The position numbers and the translations under genes were made by a program. A DNA stretch of 64,000 bases from CADEED01 sp963842515 (GTDB lineage Bacteria > Pseudomonadota > Gammaproteobacteria > Steroidobacterales > Steroidobacteraceae), in the NCBI GenBank assembly GCA_963842515.1, contig CAWJGO010000002.1, forward strand, positions 310,001 through 374,000. The letters run 5' to 3'. Of this stretch, positions 14,852 through 22,352 are shown piece after piece. The notes below the pieces were generated by a model. That model was not told the DNA's origin and made no database searches. It saw only the letters and a program-made list of their open reading frames with translations. Numbering within the stretch: position 1 is the stretch's first letter; each line of letters starts with the position of its first letter.

Positions 14852-17244
14852 CCGTGACGGCCGTACCCATTCGCCGCAAGCTGATGCGCATGGTGTTGCT
14901 GACCAGCGGTATCGTGCTGCTGTTCACCTGCGCGATGTTCGTGACCTATGAGGTGGTCACCTTCAAGGAAACGGTCAAGCGCCAGCTCGACATCCTGAGC
15001 AAGGCCATCGCGCAGAACAGCACCGCGGCGTTGGCGTTCCAGAATCCCGACGACGCACGTGTGGTGCTGGCCGCGTTCAAGGCCGATGGGCACATCGTAG
15101 CGGCGGCCCTCTACGACAAGTCCGGCGCGCTGTTCGCGTCCTATCCCGCGGACTTTTCGGCGCAGGAACTGCCGGCCGTGGTGCAGGCCGCAGGCTACCG
15201 ATTCGAAGACCGGCACGTTATCGGCTTCGAGCCGGTGCTGCTCGACAACCAGATGCTGGGAACCCTGTTCGTGAAGGGCGACCTCAAAGCCATCGATCAG
15301 CGATTCCGCAGTTACGCGCTCATCACCGCGTTGGTCATCGCGCTGGCGGTGCTGCTGGGATACTTCGTGGCCACGCGCCAGCAATCCGAGATTTCCGGGC
15401 CGATTCTCGAGCTCGCGCGGACGGCGCGGGCGGTTTCCGACAAGCACGATTACAGCGTGCGGGCGCAGTCCTCGGGCGCGCAGGAAATCACGCTGCTGAC
15501 CGATGCCTTCAATCACATGCTCACGCACATTCAGCAATCGGAGATTCGCTCGGGTGCGCAGATGCAGCGCCTCTCGCTGCTGCAACACATCACCGGCGCC
15601 ATTGGCGACCGGCAGGACCTGCCCAGCATTTTCCAGGTGGTACTGCGCAGCGTCGAAGAAAATCTGCCGGTGGATTTCGGCTGCGTGTGCCTGTACGACT
15701 CCGCCACCGCCACGCTGACCGTGAGCACGGTCGGAGCCACCAGCCGCACTCTGTCGGTGCCGTTGGGCTTGCATGCGGGCGCCGTGGTTCCCATCGATGA
15801 GAACGGACTGTCGAGCTGCATACGCGGGCGGCTGGTCTATGAGCCCGACACGCGCAAATTGGCGTTTTCGTTTCCGCAGCGATTCGCGAGCGCAGGGGTG
15901 TACTCACTGGTGATCGCGCCGCTCGCCGTCGAAGCCAGCGTGTTCGGCGTGTTCGTGGCGGCACGCCGCGCTTCCGAGGCTTTCAGCAGCGGCGATTGCG
16001 AGTTTCTCTTGCAGCTCTCCGGTCACGTGGCGCTGGCATCCCACCAGGCGCGCCTGCACGGGGCCCTGCGGCAGGCCTACGATGACCTGCGACAATCGCA
16101 GCACACCGTGATGCAGCAGGAGCGGCTGCGCGCGCTGGGGCAAATGGCGAGCGGCATCGCGCATGACATCAACAACGCCATTTCGCCGATTTCGCTGTAC
16201 ACCGATTCGCTGCTGGAACGCGAGCCCAACCTCACCGAGAAAGGCCGCGCCGCACTCGTCGTGATCCAGCGCGCCATCGATGGTGTGGCGGGCACGGTCG
16301 CGCGCATGCGCGAGTTCTACCGGCAGCGCGAGCCGGAGATGACCCTCGCACTCGTGGATCTGAACAGTGTCGCCCGGCAGGTCATCGACCTGACGCGCGC
16401 GAAGTGGTTCGACCTGCCGCAGCAGCTGGGGCTCTCGATCGAGCTGCACACCGATTTCGCCGCCAAACTACCGGGCATCATGGGTGCGGAGGGCGAGATC
16501 CGCGACGCATTGACCAACCTCATTTTCAACGCGGTCGACGCCATGCCAGAAGGCGGCAGGCTCACGGTGCGCACCTTTGCGCAGCCGGGCGCGGGTGACA
16601 CCGATCTGGTGAGAGTCGAAGTGATCGACACCGGCATCGGCATGAGCGAAGAGACGCGGCGCCGCTGTCTCGAGCCGTTCTTCACCACCAAGGGCGAGCG
16701 CGGCACCGGCCTGGGCCTGGCCATGGTCTACGGCATGATCCAGCGGCACAGCGCGGAATTCGACATCGAGAGCGACGTAGGCAAGGGCACGACGATGCGC
16801 GTCACCTTTCCTGCGTACACGCAGCCGATCGTGTCCGTGCCGCGGACGGCGGAAAGTCATGCACCGATGCGAAGGCTGCGCGTGCTGTTGATCGACGATG
16901 ACCCCATCATCATCAAAGCCCTCGAAGACGCGCTGGCCGGCGACGGCCACATGACCGTGGCGGCGAGTGGCGGACAGGCGGGCCTCGACACATTTGCCGC
17001 GACCCTGGCGGGTCCGCATCCGTTCGATCTGGTGGTGACCGACCTCGGCATGCCCACCGTTGACGGCCGCCGCGTGGCCGACGGCATCAAGACCCAGTCG
17101 GCGCGAACCCCGGTCATCATGCTGACCGGCTGGGGCTCGCGCATGATCGCCGAGAAGGAAACGCCACCGAACGTCGACCGCGTGCTCGGCAAGCCGCCGA
17201 AGCTGCAGGAAATACGCGCCGCGATCCGCGAGCTGGTCGATTGA
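14848..17244 (+). CDS. membrane hybrid sensor histidine kinase (CHASE8-like sensor-HAMP-GAF-kinase-REC)
   Basis: The 798-residue protein has a membrane helix at about 14-34 and a periplasmic domain at 36-155 with the CHASE8-like ALAFQNPDDARVVLAAF. A second helix follows (156-175), then HAMP (178-230), a GAF-like domain (about 245-400), a DHp domain with His439 in GIAHDINNAIS, and a HATPase with NLIFNAVDAM, DTGIGMS and GTGLGLAMVYG. A C-terminal receiver has DDDP and the phospho-acceptor Asp in VVTDLGMP. The GTG start overlaps the yfiR-like stop. The signal is probably relayed through the YfiR-like protein; the output partner is not obvious. Confidence 0.9.
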   Translation: MTVTAVPIRRKLMRMVLLTSGIVLLFTCAMFVTYEVVTFKETVKRQLDILSKAIAQNSTAALAFQNPDDARVVLAAFKADGHIVAAALYDKSGALFASYPADFSAQELPAVVQAAGYRFEDRHVIGFEPVLLDNQMLGTLFVKGDLKAIDQRFRSYALITALVIALAVLLGYFVATRQQSEISGPILELARTARAVSDKHDYSVRAQSSGAQEITLLTDAFNHMLTHIQQSEIRSGAQMQRLSLLQHITGAIGDRQDLPSIFQVVLRSVEENLPVDFGCVCLYDSATATLTVSTVGATSRTLSVPLGLHAGAVVPIDENGLSSCIRGRLVYEPDTRKLAFSFPQRFASAGVYSLVIAPLAVEASVFGVFVAARRASEAFSSGDCEFLLQLSGHVALASHQARLHGALRQAYDDLRQSQHTVMQQERLRALGQMASGIAHDINNAISPISLYTDSLLEREPNLTEKGRAALVVIQRAIDGVAGTVARMREFYRQREPEMTLALVDLNSVARQVIDLTRAKWFDLPQQLGLSIELHTDFAAKLPGIMGAEGEIRDALTNLIFNAVDAMPEGGRLTVRTFAQPGAGDTDLVRVEVIDTGIGMSEETRRRCLEPFFTTKGERGTGLGLAMVYGMIQRHSAEFDIESDVGKGTTMRVTFPAYTQPIVSVPRTAESHAPMRRLRVLLIDDDPIIIKALEDALAGDGHMTVAASGGQAGLDTFAATLAGPHPFDLVVTDLGMPTVDGRRVADGIKTQSARTPVIMLTGWGSRMIAEKETPPNVDRVLGKPPKLQEIRAAIRELVD

Positions 17245-17332
17245 ACCAAGGATTCACGCAGGTTGTGATCGACACGCTGCTGGATCGCAATGCCGCCAGG
17301 GCATTCACGATTGGCAAGCGCCTGAGCTAGTC

Positions 17333-17748
17333 TCAGTCCGCGGTACGCGCGCCCCAGATCGATACGCCAGCTTGCAACTGCGCGCTGAATGTCACCACGA
17401 AGCGGTTGGCGTTGGTATTCCACTGGCGCGACAGTGCCATTCCCGAGCGCAGGATCCTCTGCGGCGTACCGAAAGGCCCACATCCGGCGCCCACAGATCG
17501 TCGACCTGCGACCACGTGAAGGTGGCCGCAAGTGACGTCAATACATTGGTGAACAGCGGATTGGCAGCGGTGACGCCATCGGCGATCAGCGTCCAGTTCA
17601 TGAGATCGGTGCTTCTGGCCGCCGCCCGGTGCGAGCCGAACACGTAGTACTCAGCGCCTACCTTGACGGTCGAAGGATCGTGCACCGAAGCGTTGGCGAA
17701 CGTGATTGCCGGTGGCGGCCCGGGCGCGATGCGGCCCGGGCATGGGCC
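17333..17748 (-). pseudogene. decayed GH43 (arabinanase-like) glycosidase fragment
   Basis: On the minus strand the sequence ITFANASVHDPSTVKVG, YYVFGSHRAAARSTDLMNW and VDDLWAPDV reproduces the start of a family-43 glycoside hydrolase, including the HDPS catalytic base motif and the WAPDV motif. After about 17476 the frame is lost. A different frame then gives TNANRFVVTFSAQLQAGVSI and stops at 17333. No start codon or signal peptide precedes it, and an in-frame stop lies at the end of the upstream DUF1993 gene. About two thirds of the expected enzyme is missing. This is a deletion remnant, not a working gene. Confidence 0.75.
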
Positions 17749-17750
17749 GT

Positions 17751-18266
17751 CTAACTACTGGCCGGCGGACGCTTGGTCTGCACGCCCAGGAAGTCGCGCT
17801 TGCCGACGCTCACGCCGTTGTGGCGCAGGATCGCGTAGACCGTGGTGAGGTGGAAATAGAAGTTCGGGATCGCGTGCTGCACAAAATATTCCGCGCCCGT
17901 CATCCATTCGCCCTTCCAGCGCGGCTGGCTCACCACGCGTTCGGCGGCGCCGTCGAAATCCTGTGGTGCGAATCCATCGAGATACTTGATGATGGAGCGC
18001 ACACGGACCTGCAATTCTTCGAAGGTCTGCTCGGTGTCGGGCTGCGACTCGGCCGGCTTGCCGCTGAGAAACGACGCGGCGAGCTTCACGGTGTCGCAAC
18101 AGATCTGAACCTGCCGCGCCAGCGGAAATTGATCGGGCGCAAGTCGCGAGCCTGCCAATATATCTGGGTCGAACGGCTTGGCCTTGGCATGTTCGACGGC
18201 CGTGCCAAGCCACTTGTCGAGCTGGCCCAGCTGCTTTTTCATCTGCGAGAAGATTTCGATGTACAT
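17751..18266 (-). CDS. DUF1993 family protein
   Basis: A 171-residue soluble, helical protein of the DUF1993 family, which belongs to the DinB-like four-helix-bundle group. Visible blocks are QLGQLDKWLGTAVEHA, LARQVQICCDTVKLA and a C-terminal GAEYFVQHAIPNFYFHLTTV with the conserved YFH. DinB-like folds often bind metal through histidines; whether this one does is not clear. It lies just after the divergent side of a kinase and before a glycosidase remnant. The function is unknown. Confidence 0.85.
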   Translation of the reverse strand: MYIEIFSQMKKQLGQLDKWLGTAVEHAKAKPFDPDILAGSRLAPDQFPLARQVQICCDTVKLAASFLSGKPAESQPDTEQTFEELQVRVRSIIKYLDGFAPQDFDGAAERVVSQPRWKGEWMTGAEYFVQHAIPNFYFHLTTVYAILRHNGVSVGKRDFLGVQTKRPPASS

Positions 18267-18288
18267 GCCTCGAGTGTACGCGATGCCG

Positions 18289-19482
18289 CTAGGCGGTAGG
18301 CACTCTCAGCGTGAAGCGGGTTTCCGCCGGTGTCGATGTGACGCCGAGTGTGCCGCCGTGCGCGCGGGCAATCTCCGAGGCGATGTACAGCCCGAGGCCC
18401 AATCCCTGCTGGCTTGGCCGGACGGCGCCGCGTTCGTATGGGGAAAACAACCGCGCCATCGCTTCGGGAGGAATCGGCTCGCCTTGATTGATCACTTCCA
18501 GCTCGAATACGCCGTCGGCAATTCGCGCGGCGGCTCGCACCGGTGTCCCCGGCGTGCTGTAGGTGAGGGCGTTTGCCACGAGGTTCGAGAGCAATTGCGA
18601 GATGCGCGCGCGATCGCATTTCACGCACTCCGTGGAGGTGAATTCCGTTTCGATGACGCGGTCGGGGAAGTTCATGCGCAGTTCCGCGACGACCTGCTCC
18701 AGCACCGGCGTCAGCGACTCATCAGCCTCGAGCGTCAACGTGATGCCCCCGCCCATGCGTCCGCGCGCGAAATCGAGCACGTCGTCGATCAATCCGGCCA
18801 TGCGCCGCACGCTCTTCTGCATGATGTCGACTACTTTCTTCGCCGGCTCCGGCAACGTGACCCTTGCCAGTACGTGGGTCGCGCTCGAAATGCTGCCGAG
18901 CGGGTTACGCAGATCGTGTCCCAGCACGGCAATGAACTGTTCGCGCAGGCGGGCGGTTTCGCGTTCACTCAGCAGCGCGGCTTCACTGGCGGCGAGCCGC
19001 CGATTGGCATCCAGATGGAAGGCGATGAGCTCGGCGAAGAGCTTGAAAGTACCGATGATCGCGGGTGTGTTGACTCGCGCCGGCCGCGGGTCGATGACGC
19101 ACAGCGTGCCGAAGAACTCTCCACTCGGGAGCAGGATGGGCATGGAAATGTAGCTCTGGAACCCGTACTTCGCCGGGGAGTCGTGCCTGGCATACCGGGC
19201 GTCGCACGCGACGTCATCGATGATGACGGGCTGGCGATGCTGGCGGATCTCGTTGCAGATCGTCGTTTCGAGCTCGAGCGCGCCGCCGGGCGCGAGGCCA
19301 AACGAAATCTTGTCGACTACACTGCAGGCGATCCAGCGATCCTCGGTCACGCGAACGATCGCTGCGAAGCCCATGCCCGTGATGCGGCACACGACGTCGA
19401 GGATGGTCGGAACGGAGGGAATCTGCTGAACGGCGGCGATGTCGTTCTGGATTGTCGTCTCGTCGGAGTTCTTGGACACCAT
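18289..19482 (-). CDS. soluble GAF-domain sensor histidine kinase
   Basis: The 397-residue protein lacks membrane segments. An N-terminal GAF domain (about 15-165) contains ELETTICNEIRQHRQPVIID and FFGTLCVIDPRPA, typical of light- or ligand-sensing GAF kinases. A DHp follows with the phospho-acceptor His in FIAVLGHDLRNPLGSISSAT. The HATPase has the N-box LLSNLVANALTYS and QGLGLGLYIASEIARAHGG. No receiver is attached, so a separate response regulator is needed. It reads away from the Hpt and GGDEF-EAL genes. Confidence 0.9.
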   Translation of the reverse strand: MVSKNSDETTIQNDIAAVQQIPSVPTILDVVCRITGMGFAAIVRVTEDRWIACSVVDKISFGLAPGGALELETTICNEIRQHRQPVIIDDVACDARYARHDSPAKYGFQSYISMPILLPSGEFFGTLCVIDPRPARVNTPAIIGTFKLFAELIAFHLDANRRLAASEAALLSERETARLREQFIAVLGHDLRNPLGSISSATHVLARVTLPEPAKKVVDIMQKSVRRMAGLIDDVLDFARGRMGGGITLTLEADESLTPVLEQVVAELRMNFPDRVIETEFTSTECVKCDRARISQLLSNLVANALTYSTPGTPVRAAARIADGVFELEVINQGEPIPPEAMARLFSPYERGAVRPSQQGLGLGLYIASEIARAHGGTLGVTSTPAETRFTLRVPTA

Positions 19483-19867
19483 TACCCAGCCCGTAAATTC
19501 GTGGCGGGATCATAGGGGCTATTTCGCCGGTTCCAAGGATCGTGGCGCAATCGCCACGGGTTTCGGAGCGGCGCCGCGCGAATGTAGTTCTTTCAAAAGG
19601 CGACCTGGGTCGGGCAAACGCGGTCCGCAATAGTTGTTAGGGCGGAGGAGCGCTGGCACCGGTGTCACCGACCTTCGCTGCGACGCGATTCGTGAAAGCG
19701 GTTTCACTAGATAGGCGATGTCCTGCCGGAGTCCCGTGACCTGTTAAGGAAGCGGCCGGGACAGTGAGACGTACCCGACAGATTGCAACGACAAAGCGCG
19801 AGCATGAGCTGCCCAGGCCGACATTGGCCGTCGAGCCGTGCAACACTGCGCTGGCCACGGAGGGTTC
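19483..19867. other. 385-base gap between the GAF kinase and the Hpt gene
   Basis: This region separates divergent genes and must hold both promoters. I found no convincing small gene, RNA or long inverted repeat in it. Open frames on either strand lack ribosome sites and any family resemblance. Confidence 0.5.
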
Positions 19868-20290
19868 GTGTCCCACTCAGGTGATACCAGTACGACTCAG
19901 ATGTCGCAGCGCGCGTTGGCGCAGCGATTTCTCACGCGCACGCGAGCGGAAGTGACGCAGATCCGCTCCTGCCTGCCCGATGAACCGTTGGCCATAGAGC
20001 AGGCGGCAGTCGCCCACATCGAACGCCTGGCCCACAAGATAGCGAGCGGCGCCGAGGTGTTCGGCTTTCCGGAAATCGATGCTATCGCGGGCGCCATCGA
20101 GCTCATTTCACAGGAGCGTGTCGGCCGGACAGTTCGCGAGCGCCTCGCGCTCGCCGCGCGGCTCAGCGAAAGAATTTCGGCGTTGGCCGTATATGTGGAA
20201 TACGAGCTCGCCGAGAACGAGGCGAAGCGCGTGCCGGAAGAACTGCCCATGTCGACGCACCTTCCCGGATTCGGCGTGCGCCGGAAATAG
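19868..20290 (+). CDS. solitary Hpt (histidine phosphotransfer) domain protein
   Basis: The 140-residue cytosolic protein matches the Hpt four-helix bundle. The candidate phospho-acceptor histidine lies in HIERLAHKIASGAEVFGFPE, which resembles the family signature (L)AHxLxGSAxxFG; most of the rest is helical. A GTG start at 19868 is preceded by a strong GGAGGGTTC ribosome site, better than the ATG at 19901. It converges on the REC-GGDEF-EAL gene and sits among orphan kinases. It could therefore carry phosphate from the hybrid kinase to a receiver; this wiring is inferred. Confidence 0.75.
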   Translation: MSHSGDTSTTQMSQRALAQRFLTRTRAEVTQIRSCLPDEPLAIEQAAVAHIERLAHKIASGAEVFGFPEIDAIAGAIELISQERVGRTVRERLALAARLSERISALAVYVEYELAENEAKRVPEELPMSTHLPGFGVRRK

Positions 20291-20302
20291 CCCGGTGGTC
20301 AG

Positions 20303-22222
20303 CTAGAGGCCGTTGGCGGCGCGCGATTCGTCAACGTCGGCTTCGCTGCCGTGGCGCAGGCGCCGGATGAGGGCGCCAAAGTCCCGGGCCGAGAGCGGCG
20401 GGCTGAAGTGAAAACCCTGGTATTGATCGCAGCCCATGGATCGCAGTGAATCGAGCTGCTCGGGCGTTTCCACACCTTCAGCGACCACTTTGAGTCTCAG
20501 GCTGTGCGCGAGCGAAATGATGGCCTGGACGATCGACGCATCGTCGGCGCGCGTGATGAGGTCTTTGACGAAACCGCGGTCTATCTTCAGCTTGTCGATC
20601 GGGAATCTGCGCAGGTAACTCATGCTCGAATAGCCGGTGCCGAAGTCGTCCACCGACACCAGCACACCGATGTTGCTCAACTTTTCGAGGATGCTCGCGG
20701 ATTCTTCCGGATTGGTCATGACGGCGCTCTCGGTCAACTCGAGCTCGAGGAACCGCGGGTCGAGTCCCGCATCGTTCACCGCCGAATGGATGACGTCGAG
20801 CAGGCTGCCCTGGCGGAACTGCGATGCCGACACGTTTACCGCCACGCGCAGCGGCGGCAGTCCTTCGCGCTGCCACGCCTTGCACTGCCGGCAGGCTTCG
20901 CGAAGTACCCACTCGCCGATGGCATTGATGAGGCCGCTTTCCTCGGCGAGCGGAATGAAGTCCTCCGGCATGATCGTGCCGTGCTCGGGATGCTGCCAGC
21001 GGATGAGCGCTTCGGCGCTGTGAAAATCGTCGGTGGCGGTATCCACCTTCGGTTGATAGTGCAACTCGAACTGGCCCTTCGCGAGCGCCATGTGCAGATC
21101 GCTCTCCAGTTTCACGCGGTCGCGCGTGGCCGTATCCATGCCGGGCTCGAAGAACTGCAGGTTGTTGCGGCCGCGCTGCTTGGCGCAGTACATGGCGGCA
21201 TCGGCATGGGCGACGAGATTATCCGACGACGTTCCATCGGCCGGAAAGAAGGCGATGCCGATGCTCGTGGAGACGTGCAGGTCGACGCCGGAGATCCTTA
21301 CCGGCAATTTCAACGCATCGAACACGCGTTGGGCGACGCCCTCGGCGGCCGGCCGGTCCGTGGCGGAGCCGAGGACCAGCACGAATTCGTCGCCGCCGAC
21401 GCGGGCGACGGTGTCGAATTTGCTGACCACGCTTTGCAGGCGCCGGGCCACCTGGTTGAGCAGCTCGTCACCGGCGCGATGGCCGAGCGAATCGTTGATG
21501 AATTTGAAGCGATCGAGGTCGAGCACCATGACCGCGAATCGCTGGTCATCGCGCTCCGCATGAACGACGGTCTGCTCGAGGCGGTCATCCAGCAGCACGC
21601 GATTGGGCAACCCGGTCAACGCATCGTGTGTGGCGAGGTGACGCAGCTGATCGTTGGCCGCTTCCAATCCCATGGTGCGCACCGCCACCATGTGCTCGAG
21701 CGAGTTGATCTGGCTCCGCAGGGTCTGCTCGGACTGCCACTTGCGAGTCAGCGCGCTGGCGCACTGCAGTACCTCGATGGGCTCGAACGGTTTCTTCAGC
21801 ACCAGTAGTTTGTCGGAGTGGCCGAGGCGCTCGGTGAAGTCGGCCCAGTCGTAGTCCGAATGCGCCGAACAGATGACGACCTGGACGTCGGGGTCCGCGG
21901 CCCACAGATGCTGGATGGTTTCGAGGCCGTCCCAGCCCGGGGGCATGCGCATGTCGATGAAGGCGAGGGCGAACGGCTGGCCTTTCGCGAGCGCCTGCTG
22001 GGCGAGTGCCACGCCGTGTGTGCCCTGCTGCGCGAACTGCAGCTCGAACGAGGGCTGGACGACCGGCGGCGCATCTTCCCCGAAAAGGATGCGTTCGACC
22101 TGCGTCATGCCTGAGGACACGCTCGGTTCCTGCGCGAGAATCTTCGCGAAATCCTGATGAATCGACGGGTTGTCGTCGATGATCAGGATCCGGGTGTTGT
22201 TGTCCGGAGCGGGGTCTTTCAT
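20303..22222 (-). CDS. response regulator with GGDEF and EAL domains (c-di-GMP turnover)
   Basis: The 639-residue cytosolic protein has a receiver (about 10-150) with an insertion after the first helix and the phospho-acceptor Asp90 in LAFIDMRMP. A short coiled coil follows, then a GGDEF domain (about 198-360) with intact GGDEF at 276-280 and an EAL domain (about 372-625) with EAL at 404-406 and DDFGTGYSS. The inhibitory site five residues before GGDEF reads SKFD, lacking the RxxD arginine, so product inhibition is probably absent. Both catalytic motifs look active. The cognate kinase is unknown; the neighbouring orphan kinases are candidates. Confidence 0.93.
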   Translation of the reverse strand: MKDPAPDNNTRILIIDDNPSIHQDFAKILAQEPSVSSGMTQVERILFGEDAPPVVQPSFELQFAQQGTHGVALAQQALAKGQPFALAFIDMRMPPGWDGLETIQHLWAADPDVQVVICSAHSDYDWADFTERLGHSDKLLVLKKPFEPIEVLQCASALTRKWQSEQTLRSQINSLEHMVAVRTMGLEAANDQLRHLATHDALTGLPNRVLLDDRLEQTVVHAERDDQRFAVMVLDLDRFKFINDSLGHRAGDELLNQVARRLQSVVSKFDTVARVGGDEFVLVLGSATDRPAAEGVAQRVFDALKLPVRISGVDLHVSTSIGIAFFPADGTSSDNLVAHADAAMYCAKQRGRNNLQFFEPGMDTATRDRVKLESDLHMALAKGQFELHYQPKVDTATDDFHSAEALIRWQHPEHGTIMPEDFIPLAEESGLINAIGEWVLREACRQCKAWQREGLPPLRVAVNVSASQFRQGSLLDVIHSAVNDAGLDPRFLELELTESAVMTNPEESASILEKLSNIGVLVSVDDFGTGYSSMSYLRRFPIDKLKIDRGFVKDLITRADDASIVQAIISLAHSLRLKVVAEGVETPEQLDSLRSMGCDQYQGFHFSPPLSARDFGALIRRLRHGSEADVDESRAANGL

Positions 22223-22284
22223 CGGAAGCCTTCTCCCGTTATGTACAACGGATTTCCGCGGCTGGGGACCAAGAAATGCTATCC

Positions 22285-22324
22285 GCTTAACACTAGCGGT
22301 TTCCCCGAGCGGGTACTGTTAAGC
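22285..22324. promoter_or_regulatory. spaced perfect inverted repeat between divergent signalling genes
   Basis: Arms GCTTAACA (22285-22292) and TGTTAAGC (22317-22324) are exact reverse complements separated by 24 bases. The element lies between the start of the GGDEF-EAL gene (22222, leftward) and the MHYT kinase (22353, rightward). It could be a shared operator or two half-sites for a looping or tetrameric regulator. Confidence 0.5.
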
Positions 22325-22352
22325 CCTTGGCAATTCGGCTTTCCTGACCCCC

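Noticed and set aside
17245..17332. Possible terminator of the hybrid kinase gene
   Set aside because: No hairpin with a T tract could be found in this short gap.
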